A stretch of DNA of 64,000 nt from Pseudomonas orientalis (GCF_002934065.1 NZ_CP018049.1:2292501-2356500); one strand, 5' to 3'. Counted from the stretch's first letter, positions 15,773 to 24,093 are shown. The notes: generated from the letters alone by a model not told the origin. Made by a program: numbers and translations.

Positions 15773-16597
15773 ATGCGCCAATTGCTGGTATTTCAATCCT
15801 TATGGGCGATGCAAACCGAACCCGGCCCGATCGAGGCGCAGCTGGATCGCATCGCCGCCGCCGGTTTCGATGGCGTCACCGACCATTACTGGCAGGCCGA
15901 CGCAGTTGCGCGCCTGCATGCAGCCACCGCTGCGCGGGGCTTGCAGATCGAAGGGCAACTGTTCCCGCAGACGGTGGACGACCTGGCGCGTGCCCTGGAG
16001 GTGATCAACCGTTATGGCTGTCACCACCTGACCCTGCAAGCCGACGTGCGTCCGCGTACCCAGGCCGAGGCGGGACGGTTGATCGAAGGCTGGCAACGCC
16101 TGGCCGAGCAGGTGGATTTCCCGATCCTGCTGGAAACCCACCGTTATCGACTGACCAGTGATCTGCTGTTCACCCTCGACCTGCTGGCGCACATGCCTGA
16201 CTTGAAACTGCTGGCCGATCTGTCCCACTACGTGGTCGGGCGCGAATTGCCCGAGCCCGGCGACGCCGATGACGATGAGCACATACGTACCATCCTGCGC
16301 CGTAGCTGGGGCTTTCATGGCCGCGTGGCCAGCAGTGAACAGGTGCAGGTGGCGCTGGATTTCCCGCAGCATCAGCCGTGGGTAGAACGATTTACCGGAT
16401 GGTGGCGCTACGGGATCGAGGATTGGCTGGCCCGCCCCGAGACGCCGCGAAGCCTGTCGTTCACCTGCGAACTCGGCCCGCCGCCTTACGCGATCACCGG
16501 CGCGGACGGCCGAGAGCTCAGTGATCGCTGGGCCGAGGCGCTGAAGCTCAAGGCGCTGATTCGCCAGGTGTGGGACCACTCACTGGCGACAACGTAG
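15773..16597 (+). CDS. Sugar phosphate isomerase/epimerase-like TIM barrel
   Basis: 274-residue xylose-isomerase-like TIM-barrel protein. Supporting segments: IEAQLDRIAAAGFDGVTDHYW, YGCHHLTLQADVRP, FPILLETHRYRLTSDLLFTLDLLAHMP, LKLLADLSHYVVGRELPE and SFTCELGPPPYAIT, with acidic/His residues in the positions that bind metal in this fold. It starts one base after the reductase stop codon and is therefore co-transcribed with the mocDEF-like genes. It differs in sequence from the TIM barrel at 7743-8522, so the island carries two such enzymes. A step after demethylation, such as ring isomerisation, is plausible but unproven. Confidence 0.75.
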   Translation: MRQLLVFQSLWAMQTEPGPIEAQLDRIAAAGFDGVTDHYWQADAVARLHAATAARGLQIEGQLFPQTVDDLARALEVINRYGCHHLTLQADVRPRTQAEAGRLIEGWQRLAEQVDFPILLETHRYRLTSDLLFTLDLLAHMPDLKLLADLSHYVVGRELPEPGDADDDEHIRTILRRSWGFHGRVASSEQVQVALDFPQHQPWVERFTGWWRYGIEDWLARPETPRSLSFTCELGPPPYAITGADGRELSDRWAEALKLKALIRQVWDHSLATT

Positions 16598-16599
16598 CA

Positions 16600-17472
16600 T
16601 CAGGCCAGCAAGCCGGTGCTGACCGCCACGATCAAAAACACCCCCAGCAGCGCGCGGTAGATCACGAACGGCCAGGTGGAGAAGCGTTCCAGAAACTTCA
16701 TCAGGCCCCAGATGGCGAAGAACGCCGATATGCTCGCCACCACCAGGCCGAAGATCAAATGCGGCCAGGCATGGGCGGGCATGTCGGTGTGCAGCAGCAC
16801 CCACAGTTCTTTCAAACCGGCCAGGGCAATGGCGGGCAGGCCCAGCAGGAACGAGAACCGTGCGGCTTCTTCGCGTTTGAAGTTCAGGAACAGCGCCGCG
16901 GTCAAGGTCGAGCCCGAACGCGATACGCCGGGGATCAACGCGCCAATCTGCGCGACCCCGACGATCAGCGCATCACGCAGACGCATCTGGCTTACGTCGC
17001 GGGTGTGGCGGGCGCGCAGTTCAGCCGCCGCCAGCAACACCGCCATCACCACGCAGGCAATGCCGATCACCATCAGCCCGCGCAACGGCGAGTTGCAGGT
17101 GTTCAAGGTCGAGGACAGCACCAGGCCGGCGATGCAGATCGGAATTGTTGCCAGCACAATCGCCACCGCCAGCTTGAACCAGCGGTCGTTGTAGTCGCCC
17201 CGGCGTACGGCACTGATGCTGCCGGTGGTCACTTGTTGCACGTCGCGCCAAAAATAGCTCACCACCGCCGCCAGCGCCGCCAACTGCATCGCCGCGGAAA
17301 ACGCCGAGCCCGGGTCTTGCCAGCCGAGCAGGGCGGGGACTACGCGCATATGGGCGGTGGACGACACCGGCAGCAGCTCGGTAATGCCCTGGATCACCCC
17401 CAGGATGAAAATCTGCAGGTAATCCAGGGAGGCGAACCCCACATCCAGGCCGGCGGAGCAGACGTTAGTCAA
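16600..17472 (-). CDS. uppP: Undecaprenyl-diphosphate phosphatase (UppP/BacA)
   Basis: Inner-membrane enzyme that dephosphorylates undecaprenyl pyrophosphate, recycling the lipid carrier for peptidoglycan and other surface glycans; overexpression gives bacitracin resistance. 290 residues, about eight hydrophobic spans. Both catalytic motifs are present: ELLPVSSTAH (about 32-41) and PGVSRSGSTLTAAL. The start appears to be TTG at 17472: AAGGA lies eight bases upstream and no ATG fits before the first conserved residues. It is convergent with the TIM-barrel gene, two bases apart. Pseudomonads often have more than one UppP-type protein. Confidence 0.92.
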   Translation of the reverse strand: MTNVCSAGLDVGFASLDYLQIFILGVIQGITELLPVSSTAHMRVVPALLGWQDPGSAFSAAMQLAALAAVVSYFWRDVQQVTTGSISAVRRGDYNDRWFKLAVAIVLATIPICIAGLVLSSTLNTCNSPLRGLMVIGIACVVMAVLLAAAELRARHTRDVSQMRLRDALIVGVAQIGALIPGVSRSGSTLTAALFLNFKREEAARFSFLLGLPAIALAGLKELWVLLHTDMPAHAWPHLIFGLVVASISAFFAIWGLMKFLERFSTWPFVIYRALLGVFLIVAVSTGLLA

Positions 17473-17650
17473 AATACAAGTCCTTGAAAAAAGGGATAAC
17501 CGGCAAAGTTTATTCTAAATGTTTCAGGATTTCGGCCTGGGCGGTCGCTATCTGCAATCGGTTCAGCCAATAGAAAGGTTGGGCAATGTATTGGCGCTGG
17601 ACAGCGCTTTTGTGAACAATGGCGCCCTGCGTTTTTTCACCGAGAGCCCC

Positions 17651-18157
17651 ATGCCTGAAACCACCGTTGAATTGATCCAGACCGGCCCTGAACACGCCGA
17701 GCTGATCCGCAATCTCTACCAGTACTACGCGTATGAGTCTTCGGACTGGGAACAGGAAGACGTCGAGGCCGATGGCCGTTTCTACATCCACGACGAGCAC
17801 CTGACCCGCTATTGGCAAGACCCGCAATGGAGCGCCAATCTGTTACTGGTGGACGGTTATATCGCCGGCTTCCTGCTGATCGAAGGCAGCGAACTGCCGG
17901 GCATCAACGCCCTGGAACTGGCCGACCTGTTCATCCTCAAGCGCTACCGCCGCAAAGGCATCGGCCGCGCCATCGCCACCCAGGTGCTGTGCAGCGGTGA
18001 GGACAATTGGCTGGTGCGTTTTTTTGATCAGGACGAAGTGTCCCAGGCGTTCTGGCGCACGGTGCTGGATAACCTGCCGCGTCCGGTGCAGACCCTGGAG
18101 CTGGACGATGAGCCGCACCTGATGAGCTACCTGATTACCCACGCTTCACTGCATTGA
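17651..18157 (+). CDS. GNAT-family N-acetyltransferase
   Basis: Acetyl-CoA-dependent N-acyltransferase of 168 residues. The acetyl-CoA-binding loop is visible as RRKGIGRAIATQVL, preceded by LELADLFILKRYR, which forms the beta-4 strand typical of the fold. The ATG at 17651 (MPETTVELIQ) is favoured; an in-frame start 132 bases upstream would add residues unlike the family. Acceptor substrate unknown. It stands alone, convergent with the GlxA-like regulator, whose stop lies four bases beyond its own. Confidence 0.78.
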   Translation: MPETTVELIQTGPEHAELIRNLYQYYAYESSDWEQEDVEADGRFYIHDEHLTRYWQDPQWSANLLLVDGYIAGFLLIEGSELPGINALELADLFILKRYRRKGIGRAIATQVLCSGEDNWLVRFFDQDEVSQAFWRTVLDNLPRPVQTLELDDEPHLMSYLITHASLH

Positions 18158-18161
18158 TCGA

Positions 18162-19109
18162 TTACTGGACCCGCCCGCAGAGCACCTGCTGCATCGCCTG
18201 CGGCGGTTGCCCGAACGCCCTGAGAAACGCCTGGCGCATGCGCTCACGATCACCGAACCCGGTTTCGCGGGCCACGACTTCGACCGGGTGGCGACTGGTT
18301 TCCATCATGGCCCGTGCCGCTTCCACGCGCAGCGCTTCGATGGCCTTGGCCGGCGTCTGCCCGGTTTCTTCGCGAAACACCCGGCTGAATTGGCGCGGGC
18401 TGAGGCGGGCGACCTCGGCCAGGGCGTCCACCGACAGGTCGTGGGTGAGGTTTTCCCGGGCGTAGGCCAGGGCCAGTTGTACGCGGTCGGACTTGGGGTC
18501 CAGTTCGAGCAGGGCTGACAGTTGCGATTGTTCACTGCCGCGCCGCTGTGCGATCACCAGCTTGCGGGCGATGCGCCGGGCCAGGTCACTGCCCAGATCG
18601 TTCTCCACCATCGCCAGTGCCAGGTCGACCCCGGCGCTCATGCCGGCGCCGGTCCACACCTGGCCGTCGACCACGAATAACTTGTCGTCTTCCAGGCGAA
18701 TGTGCGGGTAGCGCTTGCGAAACGCCGGCGCGTGGATCCAGTGGGTGGTGGTGCGCTTGCCTTCCAGCAAGCCGGCTTCGGCCAGCACGAAAATGCCCAT
18801 GCACAGCGAGGCCACGCGGCGCGATTGCGCAGAAGCCGCCTTGACCATCTCCAGCAGATTGGCTTCCGGCAGGCGAAACTCCAGGTAGCCGCTGACGATC
18901 AGCGTGTCATAGCCCTCGGGACGTATCGCCGTGGTGTTTACCGAAAACCCCTGGGACGTCATGACGGCGCCGCCGCTTTCCGACACCAGATGAAAGGCAT
19001 AGGCCGGCTCGCCCCGCAGCAGGTTGGCGCACTCGAACACCGAGCCCAGGCTGAGGCTCAGGGATTGGAAGTTCGGGTAAACCATCAGCGCAACGCTGTG
19101 CATCGTCAT
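18162..19109 (-). CDS. GlxA-like AraC regulator (DJ-1/PfpI domain + AraC HTH)
   Basis: 315-residue regulator with an N-terminal DJ-1/PfpI-like amidotransferase fold (residues ~5-165; RRVASLCMGIFVLAEAGLL is the nucleophile-elbow region with Cys, followed by TTTHWIHAPAFRKRYP) and a C-terminal AraC DNA-binding domain (LSVDALAEVARLSPRQFSRVFREETG and HPVEVVARETGFGDRERMRQAF). Relatives (GlxA, GbdR, CdhR, ArgR) control amine, amino-acid or aldehyde catabolism. It is divergent from nemR with a 167-bp gap and could affect the electrophile operon or act elsewhere. Target unknown. Confidence 0.86.
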   Translation of the reverse strand: MTMHSVALMVYPNFQSLSLSLGSVFECANLLRGEPAYAFHLVSESGGAVMTSQGFSVNTTAIRPEGYDTLIVSGYLEFRLPEANLLEMVKAASAQSRRVASLCMGIFVLAEAGLLEGKRTTTHWIHAPAFRKRYPHIRLEDDKLFVVDGQVWTGAGMSAGVDLALAMVENDLGSDLARRIARKLVIAQRRGSEQSQLSALLELDPKSDRVQLALAYARENLTHDLSVDALAEVARLSPRQFSRVFREETGQTPAKAIEALRVEAARAMMETSRHPVEVVARETGFGDRERMRQAFLRAFGQPPQAMQQVLCGRVQ

Positions 19110-19244
19110 TCTCCAAGGGGCGCGGGAGGGAGGATTGTCGGCGCGTGCCGGGTAAACGGCAACTGCCGGTGGCGAATGTCCGGAATCCTTGCGGATATGA
19201 CATTGTGAGCCTGCGCCCCGGTCCCTAACATTGCCCCAACGAAC

Positions 19245-19259
19245 TAGACGACTGGTCTA
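19245..19259. promoter_or_regulatory. NemR-type operator
   Basis: TAGACGACTGGTCTA, an inverted repeat (TAGAC/GTCTA) 17 bp upstream of the TetR-family start codon. It resembles the TAGACC...GGTCTA box of E. coli NemR as I recall it, and fits autorepression of the operon. Confidence 0.7.
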
Positions 19260-19276
19260 ATCGCAAGGGGCCAAGC

Positions 19277-19906
19277 ATGCACAGCCAAACCAGAAGCGCA
19301 CGGCAGACCATTCTTGACAGTGCACAAGCGATTGTCGGCGCCAAGGGATTTTCTGCGGTGGGGTTGAACGAAATCCTGCAAGCCGCCGAGGTGCCCAAGG
19401 GCTCGTTTTATCACTACTTCACCTCCAAGGATGCGTTCGGGGTGGTGCTGCTCGATACCTACTTCGATCACTACATCGAGGGCATGCAGCAGCTGTTCAG
19501 CCAGCCGGGCGTGTCCCACTACGCCAGGCTGATGCGCTACTGGCAGGGCTGGATCGACAACCACACCGGCTGCACCGACGCCGGCAAATGCCTTGCCGTC
19601 AAACTCGGCGCCGAGGTGTCAGACCTTTCAGAGCCGATGCGCCTGGCGTTGCAACGCGGCACGTCACGCACCATCGAGTTGCTCGCCACGGCGTTGCAGC
19701 ACGGCGTGCAAGACGGCTCGCTGATGATTGAGCAATCCCCTGAAAGCCTGGCCCGACGCCTGTACGCGTTGTGGCTGGGAACCAGCGTCATGGGCAAGAT
19801 CACCCGTACCACCGCGCCGTTCGATGAGGCGCTGGGCCTGACCCGACAGTTGTTGGGCCATCCCGAAACCCCTGCTATCCACCACGATCGAGGCACTGGA
19901 ACATGA
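19277..19906 (+). CDS. nemR: TetR-family electrophile/hypochlorite sensor, NemR-like
   Basis: Redox-sensing repressor of 209 residues. The N-terminal TetR HTH contains VGLNEILQAAEVPKGSFYHYFTSKDAFGV, almost the E. coli NemR wording. The redox-active cysteine of NemR (Cys106) aligns with Cys105 here in GKCLAVKLGAEVSDLSE, with another at Cys99. It should release its operator on reaction with quinones, N-ethylmaleimide, methylglyoxal or HOCl. It overlaps the DJ-1 gene by four bases (ATGA) and is followed by an Old Yellow Enzyme gene, so repressor, glyoxalase-like enzyme and reductase form one stress operon. Confidence 0.85.
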   Translation: MHSQTRSARQTILDSAQAIVGAKGFSAVGLNEILQAAEVPKGSFYHYFTSKDAFGVVLLDTYFDHYIEGMQQLFSQPGVSHYARLMRYWQGWIDNHTGCTDAGKCLAVKLGAEVSDLSEPMRLALQRGTSRTIELLATALQHGVQDGSLMIEQSPESLARRLYALWLGTSVMGKITRTTAPFDEALGLTRQLLGHPETPAIHHDRGTGT

Positions 19907-20580
19907 AAGTATTAATGGTACTGACCTCTCACGACCAGCTGGGCGATACCGGCCGCAAGACCGGCTTCTGGCTCGAAGAGTTTGCCGCTCCCTATTACGC
20001 GTTCAAGGACGCCGGTGCCGAGGTGGTGCTGGCATCGCCTGCCGGTGGCCAGCCGCCGCTGGACCCGGTCAGCGATCAGCCCGATGCCCAGACCGAACAG
20101 ACCCATCGCTTCAACGCCGACCCTGCCGCGCAGCAGGCCCTTGCCACTACGGTGAAATTGGACGCGGTCAACGCCGATGACTTCGACACCGTGTTCTACC
20201 CGGGCGGCCACGGCCCGCTGTGGGACCTGGCCGAGTCGCCGGTGTCCATTGCGCTGATCGAGTCGTTCGAGCGTGCCGGCAAGCCTGTCGGGTTGGTCTG
20301 CCATGCACCGGGCGCCTTGCGTCACGTCAAGGCGGTCAACGGCGAGCCCTTGGTCAAGGGCCGTCGCGTCACGGGGTTCTCCAACTCGGAAGAGGCCGCC
20401 GTGGGCCTGACTGACGTCGTGCCGTTCCTGGTGGAAGATGAATTCAAGAAACTGGGCGGCAAGTACGAGAAGGGCGCCGATTGGCAGTCGTTCGTGATTG
20501 TCGATGGTCTGCTGGTGACGGGGCAGAACCCCGGCAGCTCCAGTGAAGTGGCCAAGGCCCTGTTGAACCTCACCGCTTAA
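19903..20580 (+). CDS. DJ-1/PfpI-family protein (type 1 glutamine amidotransferase-like, Hsp31/glyoxalase III class)
   Basis: 225-residue cytosolic DJ-1 superfamily protein, probably removing reactive dicarbonyls such as methylglyoxal without a cofactor. Family features are TGFWLEEFAAPYYAFKDAGAEV (with the conserved Glu), FYPGGHGPLWDLAE, and the nucleophilic cysteine (~Cys133) in GLVCHAPGAL. It overlaps nemR by four bases and is thus translationally coupled to the repressor. Co-regulation with an OYE-type reductase supports electrophile detoxification. Chaperone or deglycase activity has been claimed for relatives; which applies here is unknown. Confidence 0.85.
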   Translation: MKVLMVLTSHDQLGDTGRKTGFWLEEFAAPYYAFKDAGAEVVLASPAGGQPPLDPVSDQPDAQTEQTHRFNADPAAQQALATTVKLDAVNADDFDTVFYPGGHGPLWDLAESPVSIALIESFERAGKPVGLVCHAPGALRHVKAVNGEPLVKGRRVTGFSNSEEAAVGLTDVVPFLVEDEFKKLGGKYEKGADWQSFVIVDGLLVTGQNPGSSSEVAKALLNLTA

Positions 20581-20674
20581 CTTAACCCCACCGACTTAAC
20601 CCCACCGATTGATGCATGTGGCGGCTCGCAAGAGTCGCCAGTGTTTTCGCTCGTCCTGAATTTGGAATATCCCC

Positions 20675-21802
20675 ATGGCTCATCCGTTGAACACCCCTGT
20701 AAAACTGGGGCATCACACCCTGAACAACCGCATCGTGCTGCCGCCCCTGACCCGCCAGCGCAGCGCGCAACCGGGCGATATCGCCACCGACTTGATGGCC
20801 ACGTACTACCGTCAACGCGCCAGCGCCGGGTTCATGGTCAGCGAGGGCACCCAGATCGAACCTCGCGGCCAGGGTTACGCGTGGACGCCGGGGATCTATA
20901 CGCCGGCGCAGATCGACGGCTGGCGCAAGGTCACCGAGGCGGTGCATGCCGAGGGCGGCGTGATCTTTGCCCAGCTGTGGCATGTGGGCCGCGTGTCCCA
21001 CAATGCCTTGCAACCCGACGGCGCCGCACCAGTCGCCCCCTCGGCCATCCAGGCCCTGCAGGCCAAGGCCTTTATCGAAACGGCACCGGGTGCCGGCGAG
21101 CTCAAACAACCGCCGGTCCCCCGCGCCCTGACGGTGCTGGAGATCGAGGAGCTGGTCGGCCACTACGCACAGGCGGCGCGCAATGCCCTGGACGCCGGCT
21201 TCGACGGAGTGGAGATTCATTCGGCCAACGGTTACCTGGTCAACCAGTTCATCTCGGCCCATTCCAACCAGCGCGATGATGAATACGGTGGCACGCTGGA
21301 CAATCGCCTGCGCTTTTTGCGCGAAATCGTCGATGCCGTGTGCCGCGTAGTCGGCCCTGAGCGCGTCGGCGTGCGTTTTTCGCCGTTGTTCAGTGGCACC
21401 GATCAGGAGCGTGTCTACATCGGCCTGGTGGAAGAAGACCCGCACCACACCTATATTGAAGCGATCAAGGTGCTGGAGCAGTCGGGTATCGCTTATGTCT
21501 CCATCGCCGAAGCCGACTGGGACAATGCTCCCGACCTGCCGGACAGCTTCCGCCAGGCCGTGCGCAGCACTTTCAGTGGATGCATCATCTATGCCGGCCG
21601 CTACACCGCTGAACGCGGTGCAACACTGGTGGAAGCCGGGCTGGCGGACCTGATTGCATTCGGCCGGCCGTTCATTGCCAACCCGGACCTGCCGCAGCGG
21701 ATCTTCAATGGCTGGCCGTTGAATGCGTTGAAGGCTGAGGGGTTGTATGGCGGGACCGAGGCGGGGTATGTGGATTATCCGGAATATGTCCAACCAGGCT
21801 GA
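20675..21802 (+). CDS. nemA: Old Yellow Enzyme-family alkene/NEM reductase (NemA-like)
   Basis: FMN-dependent NAD(P)H reductase of activated C=C bonds, N-ethylmaleimide and nitro compounds. The 375-residue TIM barrel begins PVKLGHHTLNNRIVLPPLTRQR, has AQLWHVGRVSH, the substrate-binding pair in VEIHSANGYLVNQF (His and Asn positions of the OYE active site), DEYGGTLDNRLRF, and FMN phosphate-binding residues near the C-terminal IAFGRPFIANPDL. Third gene of the nemR operon, 94 bp after the DJ-1 gene. Assignment to the NemA/XenB class of Pseudomonas reductases is secure; the physiological substrate is not. Confidence 0.92.
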   Translation: MAHPLNTPVKLGHHTLNNRIVLPPLTRQRSAQPGDIATDLMATYYRQRASAGFMVSEGTQIEPRGQGYAWTPGIYTPAQIDGWRKVTEAVHAEGGVIFAQLWHVGRVSHNALQPDGAAPVAPSAIQALQAKAFIETAPGAGELKQPPVPRALTVLEIEELVGHYAQAARNALDAGFDGVEIHSANGYLVNQFISAHSNQRDDEYGGTLDNRLRFLREIVDAVCRVVGPERVGVRFSPLFSGTDQERVYIGLVEEDPHHTYIEAIKVLEQSGIAYVSIAEADWDNAPDLPDSFRQAVRSTFSGCIIYAGRYTAERGATLVEAGLADLIAFGRPFIANPDLPQRIFNGWPLNALKAEGLYGGTEAGYVDYPEYVQPG

Positions 21803-21865
21803 GCTCGACAGCTACCCTGTGGCGAGGGAGCTAACGCGTATCTACCTGACGCTCCGAGGTCCAAA

Positions 21866-21905
21866 TGTGGGAGGGGCGGTGCGACGATTCGACTTGCTCC
21901 CCGTG
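21866..21905. repeat. Variant REP element
   Basis: TGTGGGAGGGGC followed by the 15-base interruption GGTGCGACGATTCGA (21878-21892), then CTTGCTCCCCGTGGC. The interruption is the reverse complement of that in the REPIN at 3091-3105. Upstream sequence (ACCTGACGCTCCGAGGT) matches that before the REP at 11742. Confidence 0.75.
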
Positions 21906-21952
21906 GCTACTCGTCAGCCTATGACTACCTTACTGATGCTCCACAATCCAAA

Positions 21953-22328
21953 TGTGGGAGGGGGCTTGCCCGCGATGGCGGCCTCTGGGCCGACCAGGAT
22001 GTTGGATTGGACCGAGTACATATCCGTTTCTGCGGTAACGGCTTCTATTGGTTCCGCCTTTACAGCGGGTCACTTTTGGAAAAGAGCCCCAAAAGTAACC
22101 AAAAGGGCTCTTGCCCCACCACTCGGCACCTCGCCTAGGCTCGGTGTGCCCTCTCTCCGGCTTGAATCCGTGGGCCGCCGCAATGGGCCATCCCTGGCCC
22201 AGTGCGGCTAACCCGGCGTCCTGCCGGGTTACCCACGGATTCAAGCCTGCGTTCGGCCAGCGTGGTTTAACGGGGCGCCTGAGATCAAAAGCAGATCAAG
22301 ATCAAGAGCGACTCGCTTCGCATCGTGG
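21953..22328. repeat. Long intergenic composite repeat, copy B
   Basis: About 376 bp in the ~600-bp gap between nemA and the quinone reductase gene; no credible gene is present. Same order of blocks as copy A: REP, ACCGAGTACATATCC, TTTACAGCGGGTCACTTTTG, CTCTTGCCCCACCACTCGGC, CTCGGTGTGCCC, a palindromic region, CGTGGTTTAACGGGGCGCCT, CTCGCTTCGCATCGTGG. The junction is rebuilt from different bases: outer stem 22159-22174 with 22232-22247 (16 bp), inner hairpin 22177-22208, second hairpin AACCCGGC/GCCGGGTT (22210-22230). The remaining ~75 bp before the reductase stop shows nothing recognisable. Confidence 0.85.
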
Positions 22329-22405
22329 TTACGGTTGGGCGCTGCTGAGTTGTGTGGATATCTATGCTCCAGAGGGAGCAAGCTCACTCGCCACAGGGGG
22401 CTGGT

Positions 22406-23404
22406 TTATTCGACGCGCAACACAATCTTGCCGATATGGTCCCCACCTTCCATCCGTGCGTGAGCCTGGGCGGCGTCGGTGTATTCGTACACCTTGTCGA
22501 TGATCGGCAGGCAACGCCCCTGGCTCAGCACCGGCCAAATGTGTTCACGCAACTGCTCGGCAATGGCGGCCTTTTCTTCGCGGGTGCGGGCGCGCAATAG
22601 GGAGCCTGTGATCACCGCGCGTTTGCCGAGGATGGTCAGCAGGTCCACCTCATTGGCCTTGGCGCCGCCGAGGAAGCCCAGTATTACCAGGTGGCCGTCC
22701 ATGCCCAGGGCCTTGAGGTTGTTGTTGAGGTAGGAGGCACCCATGATGTCGAGAATCACATCGACGCCTTTACCTGCGGTTTTCTCGGCGATGACCTGGG
22801 CAAAATCCTCTTCGCGATAATTGATCGGCTGCGCCCCGAGCTTGGCGATCGCCGCGCATTTATCGGCGCTGCCGGCGGTGGCGAATGCCTCGATACCGAA
22901 TTCCCGACAGAGCATCAGGGCGGTGGTGCCGATACCGCTGGTGCCGCCGTGGATCAGCGCGCGCTGGCCGTTGCAGGCGCCGCCGAGGCCGAACAGGTTG
23001 GCCCAGACAGTGAAGAAGGTCTCCGGCACGGCCGCCGCTTGAATCCAGTCCATGCCTTCGGGAATCGGCAACGCCTGGCTGGCCGGCACCGTGCAGAACT
23101 GCGCATAGCCGCCGCCATTGGTCAGGGCGCAGACCTTGTCGCCAAGCGCATATTGATGCACGCCTTCGCCCAGCGCCACCACTTCACCGGCCACTTCAAG
23201 GCCTGGAATCGGACTCATGCCGGGTTTCATCGGGTATTTGCCGGCGCGTTGCAGGGCGTCGGGACGGTTGACCCCGGCCGCATGCACGCGAATCAGGATC
23301 TCGCCCGGGCCGGCCACCGGCACGTCTGCGCGACGTGGCTGCAGCACGTCGGGGCCGCCGGGAGTGGTGATTTCGATCAGGGTCATTTCTTGAGGCAGGG
23401 TCAT
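22406..23404 (-). CDS. NAD(P)H:quinone oxidoreductase, zinc-free MDR family (Qor/PIG3-like)
   Basis: Cytosolic medium-chain reductase of 332 residues, reducing quinones or enones with NADPH. A GroES-like N-terminal domain (VPVAGPGEILIRVHAAGVNRPDALQRAGKYP; no zinc cysteines) is followed by a Rossmann domain with HGGTSGIGTTALML. The final VYEYTDAAQAHARMEGGDHIGKIVLRV is typical of the TP53I3/PIG3-like subgroup annotated as NAD(P)H-quinone oxidoreductase. Transcribed alone, toward the long repeat. The nearby electrophile operon (nemR-nemA) has a related theme but points the other way. Confidence 0.88.
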   Translation of the reverse strand: MTLPQEMTLIEITTPGGPDVLQPRRADVPVAGPGEILIRVHAAGVNRPDALQRAGKYPMKPGMSPIPGLEVAGEVVALGEGVHQYALGDKVCALTNGGGYAQFCTVPASQALPIPEGMDWIQAAAVPETFFTVWANLFGLGGACNGQRALIHGGTSGIGTTALMLCREFGIEAFATAGSADKCAAIAKLGAQPINYREEDFAQVIAEKTAGKGVDVILDIMGASYLNNNLKALGMDGHLVILGFLGGAKANEVDLLTILGKRAVITGSLLRARTREEKAAIAEQLREHIWPVLSQGRCLPIIDKVYEYTDAAQAHARMEGGDHIGKIVLRVE

Positions 23405-23598
23405 GGACGGGTTCCTGTAACGATGAGCGTATGGGTGGGACCGTGGCGAGCGGTCGACGGTTCAGCCAGATGATGCCCGCTTCCAGCAGCAGTGCAACCT
23501 CAATGGCGCCGGTTGCGAAGTCAGCACACCCCTGCAAGCCCATTGTCATGATCAGGACCACACTGGCGGTCGGTCATTTCGACGGACACAGGTGGCGT

Positions 23599-23985
23599 AT
23601 GAACGAAACAAGAAATCAGGATATCGGGCTGTTGTTTCTGCGAGTCAGCGGGGCGCTGTTTTTGCTGTGGGTGCATGGGTTGCCGAAACTGCTCAACTAC
23701 AGCGAACAGCTGAAGCTGATCGAAGACCCGTTTCACCTGGGTGCGTCTGTCACCTTGTGGCTGGCGATTTTCGCCGAAGTGCTGTGCCCGTTGTTGATTG
23801 TAGCGGGCGTGCTGGTGCGCCTGGCGTGCCTGCCGATCCTGGCGGTGCTGGTGATCGCGCTGCTGGTGGTGCATCCGCAGTGGACGCTGTTCGAAGGGCA
23901 GTTTGGCTGGCTGTTGATGATCATCTTTACCAGCATCCTGATCGCCGGGCCGGGGCGACTGACACTGGGGCAGCGCTTTGCCTGA
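23599..23985 (+). CDS. DoxX-family membrane protein
   Basis: Small inner-membrane protein of 128 residues with about four hydrophobic segments. Starts MNETRNQDIGLLFLRVSGALFLLWVHGLPKLLNY, has LWLAIFAEVLCPLLIVAGVLVRLACLPI (the glutamate-containing second segment of DoxX) and ends in GPGRLTLGQRF, all typical of DoxX/YphA-like proteins. Their biochemical role is poorly known; some are linked to thiosulfate oxidation or redox stress. The ATG at 23599 follows AGGTGG. Upstream bases 23405-23598 should hold its promoter and that of the divergent quinone reductase. Confidence 0.82.
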   Translation: MNETRNQDIGLLFLRVSGALFLLWVHGLPKLLNYSEQLKLIEDPFHLGASVTLWLAIFAEVLCPLLIVAGVLVRLACLPILAVLVIALLVVHPQWTLFEGQFGWLLMIIFTSILIAGPGRLTLGQRFA

Positions 23986-24003
23986 TAGTCAAGGTGATTC
24001 AAA

Positions 24004-24093
24004 TGTGGGAGGGGGCTTGCTCCCGATGAGGGTGTGTCAGTCGCTGAATGAATCGACTGATACACCCTCATCGGGAGCAAGCCCCCTCCCACA
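24004..24093. repeat. REPIN
   Basis: Inverted REP pair with long matching inner arms (CTCCCGATGAGGGTGTGTCAG against CTGATACACCCTCATCGGGAG), between the convergent doxX-type and esterase genes; a likely bidirectional transcript-end hairpin. Confidence 0.93.

Noticed and set aside
21930-22244. Open frames inside long repeat copy B
   Set aside because: The frame is not preserved in copy A, where the stem sequence differs, so the element does not look coding.
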